The notes beneath the pieces are model-generated. The model ran no database searches. It was not told where the DNA came from and saw nothing but the letters and a program-made list of their open reading frames with translations. From CBDCZI01 sp965224495 (GTDB lineage Bacteria; Bacteroidota; Bacteroidia; Cytophagales; JAAEPT01), in assembly GCA_965224495.1 (NCBI GenBank), contig CBDCZI010000025.1, positions 310,001 through 374,000 of the forward strand: 64,000 nt of DNA, in the 5' to 3' direction. The translations under genes and the position numbers were made by a program. Positions 40,592-51,346 of the stretch are shown here, piece by piece. Position 1 is the stretch's first letter; each line of letters opens with the position of its first letter.

Positions 40592-41284
40592 ATGAAGCTT
40601 ACTAAGAATCAAAAGAAAGTAAAAGACGTCTATGACGTTGAAAAGGAATATAATCTTTCTGACGCTTCGAAAATTGTAAAAGAAATTACTTTCACAAAAT
40701 TCGATTCATCTGTAGATTTAGATATTCGTTTAGGAGTTGATCCAAGAAAAGCAGACCAAATGGTTAGAGGTATTGTAGCTCTTCCAAACGGTACTGGTAA
40801 AGACCAAAAAGTTTTAGTATTGTGTACTCCAGATAAGGAGGAAGAAGCTAAAGCTGCTGGAGCTGACTTTGTAGGTTTAGATACCTTGATCAAAGACATC
40901 GAAGGTGGATGGTTAGGTTTTGACGTAATGGTTACTATGCCTGCATGTATGGCTAAGATTGGTCGTTTAGGTCGTGTTTTAGGGCCAAGAGGTTTAATGC
41001 CTAACCCTAAAGCAGGAACTGTAACACCAGACGTAGCAAAAGCAGTAAAAGAAATAAAATCAGGTAAAATTGATTTTAAAGTAGATAAATTCGGGATTAT
41101 TCATGCTTCCATCGGTAGATCATCGTTCTCTCAAGAGCAGATCAATGAAAACGCCGAAGAATTAATTCAGGTAATATCTAAATTAAAGCCTGCATCGGCT
41201 AAAGGGACATACTTCAAAAGTATCAGTCTTTCTAGTACAATGAGTACAGGTATTAAAGTTGACAAATCTTCTCTAGATATTTAA
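40592..41284 (+). CDS. rplA: 50S ribosomal protein L1
   Basis: L1 forms the mobile L1 stalk that helps deacylated tRNA leave, and in many bacteria represses its own mRNA. The 230-residue protein has FDSSVDLDIRLGVDPRKADQ, the signature GRLGRVLGPRGLMPNPKAGT and IGRSSFS near the end. It lies 12 nt after rplK and 1 nt before rplJ. Confidence 0.98.
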   Translation: MKLTKNQKKVKDVYDVEKEYNLSDASKIVKEITFTKFDSSVDLDIRLGVDPRKADQMVRGIVALPNGTGKDQKVLVLCTPDKEEEAKAAGADFVGLDTLIKDIEGGWLGFDVMVTMPACMAKIGRLGRVLGPRGLMPNPKAGTVTPDVAKAVKEIKSGKIDFKVDKFGIIHASIGRSSFSQEQINENAEELIQVISKLKPASAKGTYFKSISLSSTMSTGIKVDKSSLDI

Positions 41285-41285
41285 G

Positions 41286-41813
41286 ATGAATAAGACAGAA
41301 AAAAAAGCTGTAATAGAAGAGATAGCAGGGAAACTTAAAGAAACAAAATTCTTTTATGTAACTGACGCTTCAGGATTATCTGTTGAAGAGGTTAACTTAT
41401 TTAGAAGAAAGTGTTTTGAAAGTGGAATTGAGTACAGAGTTTACAAAAACACATTAATTCAAAAGGCAATTGAATCACTTGATTCGGCGTCAAATGAAAT
41501 TAATGCGGTATTGAAAGGATTCTCAGGAATCATCTTTTCACCAGAGTCTAACAACGCACCTGCAAAGGTGATTAAGGCGCTAAGAAAAGAAGGTTTTGAA
41601 AAACCAGTATTGAAGGCAGCATCTATTGATGGTGACTTATATGTTGGAGACGAATCTTTAGATGCGTTGAGTAAGCTTAAATCTAAGGCAGAACTTATTG
41701 GTGATGTTATTGGAGCTTTACAAGCACCTGCTCAAAATGTTATCTCAGCATTACAGAATGGTGGAAATACTCTTTCGGGATTATTGAAAGCATTAGCTGA
41801 AAAAGAAGGATAA
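41286..41813 (+). CDS. rplJ: 50S ribosomal protein L10
   Basis: L10 is the base of the L7/L12 stalk. The 175-residue protein has an N-terminal rRNA-binding domain (EEIAGKLKETKFFYVTDASG, YRVYKNTLIQKAIE) and a C-terminal helical tail that carries L12 dimers (NVISALQNGGNTLSGLLKAL). It is coupled to rplA by a 1-nt gap, and rplL follows after 35 nt. Confidence 0.97.
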   Translation: MNKTEKKAVIEEIAGKLKETKFFYVTDASGLSVEEVNLFRRKCFESGIEYRVYKNTLIQKAIESLDSASNEINAVLKGFSGIIFSPESNNAPAKVIKALRKEGFEKPVLKAASIDGDLYVGDESLDALSKLKSKAELIGDVIGALQAPAQNVISALQNGGNTLSGLLKALAEKEG

Positions 41814-41848
41814 AATAAAATTAATAGTAAATAATAAAGTTTAGAAAA

Positions 41849-42220
41849 ATGGCAGATTTAAAAGATTTTGCAGAGCAATTAGTAAACCTTTCTGTAAAGG
41901 AAGTAAGCGAGTTAGCTGTTATATTGAAAGACGAATACGGTATCGAACCAGCAGCAGCTGCAGCACCAGTAATGGTAGCAGGTGGAGGTGAAGGTGGAGC
42001 TGAAGAGAAAACATCATTTGATGTAATTCTTAAATCTCCAGGTGCAGCTAAATTAGCAATCGTTAAATTGGTAAAAGAACTTACTGGATTAGGATTGAAA
42101 GAAGCTAAAGGATTAGTTGATTCAGCACCAACAGCAGTAAAAGAAGGTCTTGCAAAAGACGAAGCTGAAGGATTGAAATCTCAATTAGAAGAAGCAGGAG
42201 CTGAAGTGGAGCTTAAATAA
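41849..42220 (+). CDS. rplL: 50S ribosomal protein L7/L12
   Basis: L7/L12 recruits translation factors to the ribosome. The 123-residue protein has the N-terminal dimer domain (FAEQLVNLSVKEVSELAVIL), an Ala-rich hinge (PAAAAAPVMVAGGG) and the conserved factor-binding CTD (KLAIVKLVKELTGLGLKEAK). A probable attenuating hairpin lies between this gene and rpoB. Confidence 0.98.
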   Translation: MADLKDFAEQLVNLSVKEVSELAVILKDEYGIEPAAAAAPVMVAGGGEGGAEEKTSFDVILKSPGAAKLAIVKLVKELTGLGLKEAKGLVDSAPTAVKEGLAKDEAEGLKSQLEEAGAEVELK

Positions 42221-42253
42221 GTTTCATATTCTTACACAGTATTGTGCCGCATG

Positions 42254-42279
42254 AGGCCCGTTTTTATAACGGGTCTTTT
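42254..42279 (+). terminator. rplL-rpoB attenuator hairpin
   Basis: A 9-bp stem AGGCCCGTT / AACGGGTCT (one G-T pair) is followed by a short T-run, in the 110-nt gap between rplL and rpoB. Partial termination at this place is known in E. coli and lowers rpoBC relative to the ribosomal genes; the same role is inferred here. Confidence 0.7.
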
Positions 42280-42330
42280 GTGGCTTGTGCTGTTTTATAA
42301 TTATATCTTCTTGATTTAAACTTTATCACA

Positions 42331-45300
42331 TTGGCTACACATAATATACCAGAGCGAATTAGTTTCGCTTCTTCTCACAAAGTCATAGAATACCCTGACT
42401 TTTTAGATATTCAAGTAAAGTCTTTTAAAGACTTCTTCCAAATCGGTACTTCTTCTGAGAACCGAAGCGACGAGGGGCTTTATAAAGTATTTGACGAAAA
42501 CTTTCCTATTGCAGATTCTAGAGAAATCTTTAACTTAGAATTTCTTGATTTTGCTATTGATCCACCGAAGTACCAAGTATCGGAGTGTGTCGAAAGAGGT
42601 TTGACGTACAATGTTCCATTAAAGGTGAAACTTCGTCTTTCTTGTAACGACGAAGACAACGAAGATTTTGAAACAATTGAACAAGAAGTGTTTTTGGGTA
42701 ATATCCCTTACATGACTGAAAAAGGTTCTTTTGTTGTCAACGGAGCTGAGCGTGTTATTGTTTCGCAATTACACAGGTCTCCAGGTGTTTTCTTTGCACA
42801 AAGTAAACACACAAACGGGACGCAATTGTACAATGCAAGAGTAATTCCTTTTAAAGGTTCTTGGATTGAATTTGCTACTGATGTAAACAGCGTAATGTAT
42901 GCTTACATTGATAGAAAAAAGAAATTCCCTGTTACTACTTTATTAAGAGCTATTGGTTATGGTTCGGATAAAGATATTTTGGATCTTTTCGGATTGTCTG
43001 AAGAAATTAAGACAACAAAGAAAGACCTTAAAAAAGCATTAGGTCGTAAATTAGCGGCTAGAGTTTTACGTTCATGGACAGAAGATTTCGTTGATGAGGA
43101 TACAGGAGAAGTTGTATCTATTGATCGTCACGAAGTATTGATGGAACGTGATTCTATTATTACAGAAGAAGATATTGATTTAATTATTGATTCTGGTGAA
43201 AAAGCAATTATCGTCAACAGAGAGGATATTAATATTGCGGAATACACGATTATCTATAATACTTTAAATAAAGATCCATCGAACTCAGAGAAAGAGGCAG
43301 TAGAGCAAATCTACCGTCAATTAAGAAACTCTGAAGCTCCAGATGAGCAGACAGCTCGTGAGATTATTAACAACTTATTCTTTAGTGATAAGCGTTATGA
43401 TTTAGGAGAGGTTGGTCGTTACAGAATTAACAAAAAGTTAGGTTTAGATATCCCTTACGATAAGTCAACATTGACTAACCTAGATATTATCGAGATTGTT
43501 AAATACTTGATTGGGTTGATTAACTCAAAAGCAGTAGTTGATGATATTGATCACTTGAGTAACAGACGTGTACGTACAGTTGGAGAGCAAATGTATGCAC
43601 AATTTGGTGTTGGTCTATCAAGAATGGCTCGTACAATCAAAGAACGTATGAACGTTCGTGATAACGAAGATTTCAAACCAGTAGATTTGATTAATGCAAG
43701 AACGTTATCGTCTGTAATTAATACATTCTTTGGTACCAATCAGTTGTCTCAATTTATGGATCAAACAAATCCATTAGCTGAGATTACTCACAAGAGAAGA
43801 ATGTCGGCATTAGGTCCTGGAGGTTTATCTAGAGAGCGTGCTGGTTTTGAGGTTAGAGATGTTCACTATACACACTATGGTCGTCTTTGTACTATTGAAA
43901 CACCAGAGGGTCCAAATATTGGATTGATTTCTTCTCTTTGTGTTCACGCAAAAGTGAACAAAATGGGGTTCATCGAAACGCCATATAGAGAAGTAGAAAA
44001 CGGGAGAGTATCAATTGAGAAACCTGTTAAATTCTTAACAGCAGAAGAGGAAACTGGATGTAATATTGCGCAAGCAAAAGTTGAGTTTGATATTAAAACG
44101 GGTCTTTTTAAGAATCCTGTTGTTAAAGCAAGAAAAGAAGGTGATTTCCCTGTTGTAGAGCCAAAAGAGCTTTCTTACATGGATATTGCTCCAAACCAGA
44201 TTGTATCTGTTGCAGCTTCTATGATTCCTTTCTTGGAGCATGATGATGCTAACAGAGCCTTGATGGGATCAAACATGCAGCGTCAAGCAGTGCCTTTATT
44301 GAAAACTGAAGCTCCTATTGTAGGAACTGGTTTAGAAAAACGTGTTGCTGAAGATTCTCGTTCTTTATTATATGCAGAAGGAGAAGGTGTTGTTGAATAT
44401 GTAGATTCGCAAAAAATCATCGTAAATTATGACTTTACTGAAGATGAAAAAATGGTTCATTTTGGTGCAGAAAGCAAAGAATATGCTTTAATCAAATGGA
44501 GAAGAACAAACCAGGACACTTCTATCAATCATAAGCCTATTGTAAAAAAGGGTGATAGAGTAACTAAAGGTGAAGTTTTAGTTGACGGATATGCTACTGA
44601 TAAAGGAGAGTTAGCTTTAGGTAAAAACTTAAAAGTAGCTTACATGCCTTGGCAAGGGTATAACTTTGAAGATGCGATTGTTCTTTCTGAGCGTGTGGTA
44701 AGAGAAGATGTTTATACATCTATTCACATCAACGAGTATGACTTAGAGGTAAGAGATACAAAACGTGGAGAAGAAGAGTTAACGAGTGAAATTCCTAATG
44801 TAAGTGAAGAAGCGATTAAAAACCTTGATGAAAATGGGGTGATTCGTATCGGAGCTGAGGTGAAGGAAGGAGATATATTAATTGGTAAAATCACACCAAA
44901 AGGTGAAAACAGATCCTACGCCAGAAGAAAAGTTGTTAAGAGCAATTTTCGGAGACAAGGCAGGTGATGTAAAAGACGCTTCATTGAAAGCGTCTCCATC
45001 TTTACAAGGTGTTGTTATCAATACAAAATTATTTACACGTCCTAAAAAAGACAAAGAGTTAAGAGCTCAGTCTAAAAAAGAGGTAGGTGTATTGAAAGTT
45101 AAATATGGTAAAGAATTGACTGTTCTTAAAGAAGAGTTGATTGAAAAGCTGTATACTATTTTAGAAGGGAAAACTTGTCAAGGGATTCTTCATAAATACG
45201 GTGAAGAAATCATGTCGAAAGGTGTGAAATTCACTAAGAAGAATATTGAAGCTAATTTCTTCCCTACTGAAAACTTCTATAAAGACGAAAGTAACTATAA

Positions 45301-46207
45301 CGTACCTGAAGAAGTAAACTTTATTTCTGATTTGATATTAGAAAAAGGAACTACTGATGATCGTATCAATGAATTAGTTATTACGTTGATTAAGAATTAC
45401 AACTTGGCTCGTAACGAAGTAGCTTCTGAATTTAAGCGTGAGCGTTTTGCTTTAGAGGTTGGCGATGAGTTACCAGCAGGTATCGTTCAGTTAGCAAAAG
45501 TTTATATTGCTAAAAAACGTAAGTTAAAAGTTGGAGATAAAATGGCTGGTCGTCACGGTAACAAGGGTATTGTTGCTCGTATTGTACGTGATGAAGATAT
45601 GCCGTTTATGGAAGATGGAACACCAGTTGATATCGTGTTAAACCCATTAGGGGTACCTTCAAGAATGAACCTTGGACAAATTTATGAAACAGTTCTTGCT
45701 TGGGCAGGTCATAAATTAGGAAAACGTTATGCAACACCTATTTTCGATGGAGCTTCTGAGGCACAGGTTGCTAAAGAACTTGAGGAAGCAGGTGTAACTA
45801 ACTTAGGTCGTCAGTTCTTGTACAACGGATTAACAGGAGAGCGTTTTGATCAATCGACAACAGTAGGTATTACTTACATGTTGAAGTTAGGTCACTTAGT
45901 TGATGATAAGATGCATGCCCGTTCGATCGGACCATACTCATTGATTACGCAACAACCATTAGGAGGTAAGGCTCAGTTTGGGGGACAACGTTTTGGAGAG
46001 ATGGAAGTTTGGGCACTTGAGGCATTCGGAGCAGCAAACATCCTTCAAGAAATTCTTACGGTTAAATCTGATGATGTAATCGGTAGAGCGAAAACTTACG
46101 AGGCGATTGTAAAAGGTGATAATTTACCTAAACCAAATATTCCTGAATCTTTCAATGTATTAGTACATGAATTAAGAGGATTGGCTCTTGAAATCACAAT
46201 GGACTAA
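42331..46207 (+). CDS. rpoB: RNA polymerase beta subunit, split by a one-base insertion
   Basis: This is the beta subunit of RNA polymerase, but the frame is broken. The first part ends at 44967 with the off-frame tail NRSYARRKVVKSNFRRQGR, and the remainder (DPTPEEKLLRAIFGDKAGD onward) continues in the next frame to 46207. Removing one A from the run at 44906-44909 restores GKITPKGETDPTPEEKLL and a single protein of about 1291 residues. Everything else is intact, including the rifampicin-region motif FMDQTNPLAEITHKRRMSAL, which shows no well-known resistance change. The start is TTG; no in-frame ATG lies nearby upstream. A sequence error is far more likely than a real lesion in an essential gene. 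Confidence 0.93.
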
Positions 46208-46245
46208 TTGTTAAATTGAATTAAAGCATTAGATAATATATTTAT

Positions 46246-49200
46246 ATGGCATTTAATAAACATAGTAAGGCACCAAAAGACTTTTCGAAAATAACGGTAA
46301 GTCTTGCCTCACCTGAGTCTATCCTTTCTAACTCGAATGGAGAGGTGACTCAACCAGAAACAATCAATTACAGAACATACAAACCAGAAATGGGAGGTTT
46401 GTTTTGTGAACGAATTTTTGGACCTGTAAAAGATTGGGAATGTCATTGTGGGAAATACAAAAGAATCCGTTATAAAGGGATTATTTGTGACCGTTGTGGT
46501 GTTGAGGTAACAGAAAAGAAAGTACGTCGTGAGCGTATGGGACATATCGAATTGGTAGTTCCTGTTGCGCATATCTGGTACTTCAGATCGTTACCAAACA
46601 AGATTGGTTATTTATTAGGCTTACCTACTAAAAAACTTGATCAAATCATTTACTACGAGCGTTTTGTAGTAATCCAAGCAGGTATTAAAGAAGATGATGA
46701 TATCAATTACTTAGACTTCTTAACAGAAGATGAGTACTTAGACATCGTTGATAAATTACCTAGCGATAACCAAAAATTAGATGACGCTGACCCAAATAAG
46801 TTTATAGCTAAAATGGGAGCTGATGCATTAGAAATGTTGTTGTCAAGAATTCAGTTAGATGAATTATCTTATGATTTACGTCATAAGGCTGCAAATGACA
46901 CTTCTATGCAGAGAAAAGCAGATGCTTTGAAACGACTTAAAGTTGTGGAGGCATTTAGAGAATCTCGTTCTAGAATTGATAACCGTCCTGAATGGATGAT
47001 TATCAAAATGGTTCCCGTTATTCCACCAGAGCTAAGACCATTAGTTCCTTTGGATGGAGGTCGTTTTGCAACTTCTGATTTGAATGATCTTTACAGAAGA
47101 GTAATTATTAGAAACAACCGTTTGAAGCGTTTGATTGAAATCAAAGCTCCAGAAGTTATTTTGAGAAATGAAAAGAGAATGTTACAGGAAGCTGTAGATT
47201 CTTTATTTGATAACTCAAGAAAAGTAAATGCGGTTAAAGCAGATGGAAATAGACCATTGAAATCTTTAAGTGATATGCTTAAAGGTAAGCAAGGACGTTT
47301 CCGTCAAAACTTGTTAGGTAAGCGTGTTGATTATTCAGGTCGTTCTGTAATTGTTGTAGGACCAGAATTGAAATTGCATGAATGCGGGTTGCCAAAACAA
47401 ATGGCAGCTGAATTGTTCAAGCCTTTCGTTATTAGAAAATTAATTGAGCGTGGTATCGTAAAAACGGTTAAATCTGCAAAGAAAATCGTTGATAAGAAAG
47501 CGCCAGTTGTTTGGGATATTTTGGAGAATGTATTGAAAGGACATCCTGTTTTATTAAACAGAGCTCCTACCTTACACCGTTTGGGTATCCAAGCTTTCCA
47601 ACCAAAATTGATTGAAGGAAAAGCGATTCAATTACATCCTTTAGTATGTACAGCATTTAACGCCGATTTTGATGGCGATCAAATGGCTGTTCACGTACCT
47701 TTGAGTCACGCTGCAGTATTAGAAGCTTCTTTATTGATGCTTTCTTCTCACAATATCTTGAACCCTGCTAACGGAGCACCGATTGCAGTACCGTCTCAGG
47801 ATATGGTTTTGGGATTATACTACATCACAAAAGGACGTAAGAGTACAAAAGAATACCCTGTTAAGGGAGAAGGAATGTCTTTCTACGGTTTAGAAGAGGT
47901 TGTTATTGCAATTAATGAACAAGCGATTTCTAAAAACGCGCACATTAAAGTGAAAACAACGGTTCGTAACGAAGACGGAACTTTTGAAGAGAAAATTATC
48001 GAAACGGTTGCAGGTCGTGTATTGTTTAACCTTTTAGTTCCTCAGGAATTAGGTTACGTTGACGAGTTGTTAACTAAAAAGAAACTACAGACTATTATCG
48101 CCCGAGTTTATAAATTGGCTGGTAATGCAAAAACTGCAGATTTCTTAGATGATATTAAATATTTAGGTTTCCAAAGTGCCTTTACTGGTGGTCTTTCGAT
48201 GGGACTGAACGATGTTCAGATACCAACAGAAAAAGAGCCTTTAGTAAAAGGAGCAAAAGAAGAAGTCGAGGTAGTTAGAAATAACTATTTGATGGGGTTA
48301 ATCACAAATAACGAACGTTATAACCAAGTTATTGATATTTGGACACGTGTAAACTCTGAATTGACTGACACTTTGATGGATCAAATGGAGAGCGATCAAC
48401 AAGGGTTTAACTCTATCTTTATGATGATGCACTCTGGAGCTCGTGGTTCTAGAGAACAAATTCGTCAATTAGGAGGAATGAGAGGGTTGATGGCAAAACC
48501 GCAAAAGAACTTAGTAGGTTCTGTTGGTGCTATTATTGAAAACCCAATTCTTTCTAACTTTAAGGAGGGATTAGATGTCATTGAGTACTTTATTTCTACT
48601 CATGGTGCTCGTAAAGGTCTTGCCGATACAGCATTGAAAACTGCAGATGCGGGTTACTTAACTCGTCGTTTGGTAGATGTTGGACAAGATGTTGTTGTGA
48701 ATGAAGAAGACTGTGGTACTTTAAGAGGTATTAATGTTTCTGCATTGAAAGATAACGATGAGATTGTTGAATCTTTATCAGAAAGAATTGCAGGACGTGT
48801 AAGTGTTCACGATGTATTTCACCCAGATACTAATGAGTTAATCTTAGCCTCAGGAGATGAGGTAACTGATGAGGTATCGGTGATTATCGAAGAAGCAGAT
48901 ATTGATTCTGTGGAAATCAGATCGGTGCTTACTTGTGAAACTAAACGTGGTGTTTGTACAAAATGTTACGGTAGAAACTTATCTACTGGTAGAATGGTAA
49001 ATACAGGAGAAGCTGTTGGTGTTATCGCTGCACAGTCTGTAGGAGAGCCAGGTACACAGTTGACATTAAGAACTTTCCACGTTGGGGGAACAGCATCTAA
49101 CATTGCTGCAGATTCTAGCGTTTTAAGTAAGTTTGATGGTATCATCGAATTTGATGAAGTGCGTACAGTAGACACAGTCAATTCAGATGGAGAGTCGGTT

Positions 49201-50553
49201 AAAGTTATTCTTGGAAGAACAGGTGAGGTTAGAGTTATCCACCCTAAAACGAAGAAGGTTTTATTGGCAAATAACGTACCTTACGGTTCGTTCTTAACAT
49301 GTGAAGAAGGACAGAAAGTTTCAAAAGGAGATTCTCTTTGTAACTGGGATCCATACAACGCAGTTATCTTATCAGAGTTTGGAGGTACAGTAACTTTTGA
49401 TTCTATTATCGAAGGTATTACTTGTAAAGAAGAGTCAGATGAGCAAACAGGTCACAGAGAAAAAGTAATCACTGAGACAAAAGATAAAACAAAAAACCCT
49501 GCCATTATTATTAATGAAGGGCAAGAAGACGAAAGAACGTATAACATTCCTGTAGGAGCTCACTTAGCTATAGAGGACGGTGATAAGTTAGTAGCTGGTC
49601 AAATACTTGTTAAAATACCTCGTGTAGGTGGTAAAACAAGTGATATTACTGGAGGTCTTCCTCGAGTAACAGAGCTATTTGAAGCACGTAACCCACATAA
49701 CCCAGCAGTAGTGACAGAAATCGATGGTTTCGTTACTTACGGAGGAGTTAAGAGAGGTAGTCGTGAAATCTTTGTAGAGTCTAAAGATGGTGTGAAAAAG
49801 AAATACATGGTTTCTTTGTCTAAGCATATTTTGGTTCAAGACAATGATTATATCAAAGCTGGGTATCCATTATCTGATGGGGCTATCACGCCTTCAAGTA
49901 TCTTAGCGATTAAGGGACCTACGGCAGTTCAGGAATACGTAGTGAACGAAGTACAAGATGTCTATAGACTACAAGGTGTAAATATCAATGATAAGCACAT
50001 CGAATGTATTGTTAGACAGATGATGAGAAAAATTGAGATTCTTGATTCAGGAGATACAGGGTTATTGAAAGGTCAAATCGTTGATAAGGTTTCTTTTAAC
50101 CAAGAAAATGATGATATTCTTGATAAGAAAGTCGTTGTAGATGCTGGAGGGTCAATAGATTTAAAACCAGGTCAAATTATTACAGCACGCCGTTTGAGAG
50201 ATGAAAATTCTAGCCTAAAACGTAAAGACTTAAAAATTGTCTCTGTACGTGAAGCTGACCCAGCAGTATCTAAATCGATCTTGCAGGGGATTACGCAGTC
50301 ATCTTTAGGAACAGGTAGTTTCATTTCTGCTGCATCTTTCCAAGAGACTACAAAAGTATTGAGTGAAGCTTCTATTAGAGGTAAGTCAGATAATTTGTTA
50401 GGTCTTAAAGAAAATGTAATTGTTGGACATTTAATTCCAGCAGGAACAGGATTAAGAGCTTTTGAAAACTTAGAAGTTGGTGATCAAGAAGAGATAGAAA
50501 GACTTGAAGCAGCGAAAGAAGTAAGAAGTTCTAAGAAAGAACTACAACACTAA
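46246..50553 (+). CDS. rpoC: RNA polymerase beta' subunit
   Basis: This 1435-residue subunit completes the catalytic centre of RNA polymerase. NADFDGDQMAVHVPL holds the three Asp that bind the catalytic Mg2+. An N-terminal zinc-binding site lies in CHCGKYKRIRYKGIICDRCG, and a second Cys set in CETKRGVCTKCYGRNL. The bridge-helix/trigger-loop region is in SVGEPGTQLTLRTFHVGG. It is 38 nt behind rpoB and in a single open frame, which makes the rpoB break stand out. Confidence 0.98.
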   Translation: MAFNKHSKAPKDFSKITVSLASPESILSNSNGEVTQPETINYRTYKPEMGGLFCERIFGPVKDWECHCGKYKRIRYKGIICDRCGVEVTEKKVRRERMGHIELVVPVAHIWYFRSLPNKIGYLLGLPTKKLDQIIYYERFVVIQAGIKEDDDINYLDFLTEDEYLDIVDKLPSDNQKLDDADPNKFIAKMGADALEMLLSRIQLDELSYDLRHKAANDTSMQRKADALKRLKVVEAFRESRSRIDNRPEWMIIKMVPVIPPELRPLVPLDGGRFATSDLNDLYRRVIIRNNRLKRLIEIKAPEVILRNEKRMLQEAVDSLFDNSRKVNAVKADGNRPLKSLSDMLKGKQGRFRQNLLGKRVDYSGRSVIVVGPELKLHECGLPKQMAAELFKPFVIRKLIERGIVKTVKSAKKIVDKKAPVVWDILENVLKGHPVLLNRAPTLHRLGIQAFQPKLIEGKAIQLHPLVCTAFNADFDGDQMAVHVPLSHAAVLEASLLMLSSHNILNPANGAPIAVPSQDMVLGLYYITKGRKSTKEYPVKGEGMSFYGLEEVVIAINEQAISKNAHIKVKTTVRNEDGTFEEKIIETVAGRVLFNLLVPQELGYVDELLTKKKLQTIIARVYKLAGNAKTADFLDDIKYLGFQSAFTGGLSMGLNDVQIPTEKEPLVKGAKEEVEVVRNNYLMGLITNNERYNQVIDIWTRVNSELTDTLMDQMESDQQGFNSIFMMMHSGARGSREQIRQLGGMRGLMAKPQKNLVGSVGAIIENPILSNFKEGLDVIEYFISTHGARKGLADTALKTADAGYLTRRLVDVGQDVVVNEEDCGTLRGINVSALKDNDEIVESLSERIAGRVSVHDVFHPDTNELILASGDEVTDEVSVIIEEADIDSVEIRSVLTCETKRGVCTKCYGRNLSTGRMVNTGEAVGVIAAQSVGEPGTQLTLRTFHVGGTASNIAADSSVLSKFDGIIEFDEVRTVDTVNSDGESVKVILGRTGEVRVIHPKTKKVLLANNVPYGSFLTCEEGQKVSKGDSLCNWDPYNAVILSEFGGTVTFDSIIEGITCKEESDEQTGHREKVITETKDKTKNPAIIINEGQEDERTYNIPVGAHLAIEDGDKLVAGQILVKIPRVGGKTSDITGGLPRVTELFEARNPHNPAVVTEIDGFVTYGGVKRGSREIFVESKDGVKKKYMVSLSKHILVQDNDYIKAGYPLSDGAITPSSILAIKGPTAVQEYVVNEVQDVYRLQGVNINDKHIECIVRQMMRKIEILDSGDTGLLKGQIVDKVSFNQENDDILDKKVVVDAGGSIDLKPGQIITARRLRDENSSLKRKDLKIVSVREADPAVSKSILQGITQSSLGTGSFISAASFQETTKVLSEASIRGKSDNLLGLKENVIVGHLIPAGTGLRAFENLEVGDQEEIERLEAAKEVRSSKKELQH

Positions 50554-50559
50554 GAAGTT

Positions 50560-50880
50560 ATGGCTGAAGAATTAGAAAATCAAGAAGAACAAATAGACAT
50601 TGAACTTTCAGAAGAAATCGCTGAGGGGATTTATTCAAATATGGCGTTAATTGCCCATTCGAATAGTGAATTTGTTATTGATTTTATACGTATGATGCCA
50701 GGTGTTCCAAAGGCAAAAGTAAAATCTAGAATTGTTCTGACTCCAGAGCACGCAAAGCGTTTATTAGTAGCTTTAAAGGATAATTTGGATAAATACGAAG
50801 AGAAATTTGGTCAAATAAATGTCCTAAATGAGCCACCAACATTCCCAATGAATTTTGGTGGTTCGATGGGCGAAGCGTAA
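50560..50880 (+). CDS. DUF3467 protein
   Basis: The 106-residue protein contains the DUF3467 pattern: IDIELSEEIAEGIYSNMALI, an SEFVIDFIRMMPG centre, AKVKSRIVLTPEHAKRLLVAL and a C-terminal LDKYEEKFG. The family is found across Bacteroidota, typically just behind rpoC as here (6-nt gap). Its function is unknown; cotranscription with rpoBC suggests a role near transcription or translation, which is inference only. Confidence 0.85.
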   Translation: MAEELENQEEQIDIELSEEIAEGIYSNMALIAHSNSEFVIDFIRMMPGVPKAKVKSRIVLTPEHAKRLLVALKDNLDKYEEKFGQINVLNEPPTFPMNFGGSMGEA

Positions 50881-50919
50881 AAAAAAGTAATTTAATTAGA
50901 TTTGGGTTAATAAATAGTG

Positions 50920-50927
50920 TAATTTTG
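50920..50927 (+). promoter_or_regulatory. -7 element upstream of rpsL
   Basis: TAATTTTG lies 40 nt before the rpsL ATG, in the 87-nt gap after the DUF3467 gene. A TTTG at 50901-50904 is closer than usual (15 nt). Confidence 0.55.
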
Positions 50928-50967
50928 CAATCCAAATTTAGAATTTATAATAAATTAAGTAGATAGT

Positions 50968-51342
50968 ATGCCTACTATACAACAATTAGTAAGAAAAGGA
51001 AGAAAGAAGGTGACCTATAAATCAAAGTCACCCGCTCTTGAATCTTGTCCACAGAGACGTGGAGTATGTACTCGTGTATATACAACGACACCAAAAAAGC
51101 CTAACTCGGCAATGCGTAAAGTTGCGAGAGTAAGGTTGACAAATGGGAAAGAAGTGAATGCTTATATCCCTGGTGAAGGTCATAATTTGCAAGAACACTC
51201 TATCGTTTTGATTAGAGGAGGGAAGGTGAAGGATTTACCTGGAGTAAGGTACCACATTATTAGAGGTGCTTTAGATACTGCAGGTGTTGACGGTAGAACA
51301 CAAAGAAGATCTAAGTACGGAACTAAACGTCCTAAAAAATAA
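50968..51342 (+). CDS. rpsL: 30S ribosomal protein S12
   Basis: S12 lies at the decoding centre. The 124-residue protein has TTPKKPNSAMRKVARVRL and RGGKVKDLPGVRYH, the two loops whose Lys residues (E. coli K43 and K88) are changed in streptomycin-resistant mutants; both are wild type here. It opens the rpsL-rpsG-fusA-rpsJ transcript. Confidence 0.98.
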   Translation: MPTIQQLVRKGRKKVTYKSKSPALESCPQRRGVCTRVYTTTPKKPNSAMRKVARVRLTNGKEVNAYIPGEGHNLQEHSIVLIRGGKVKDLPGVRYHIIRGALDTAGVDGRTQRRSKYGTKRPKK

Positions 51343-51346
51343 TATC

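Noticed and set aside
44882..44967. Programmed frameshifting in rpoB.
   Set aside because: The needed shift is +1 and neither a slippery heptamer nor a rare-codon or stop context is seen; a base-calling error in an A-run is simpler.
44882..46207. The second half of rpoB as a separate gene.
   Set aside because: Its start codon lies inside the first frame and the protein resumes exactly where beta was interrupted; it is one gene with a one-base insertion.
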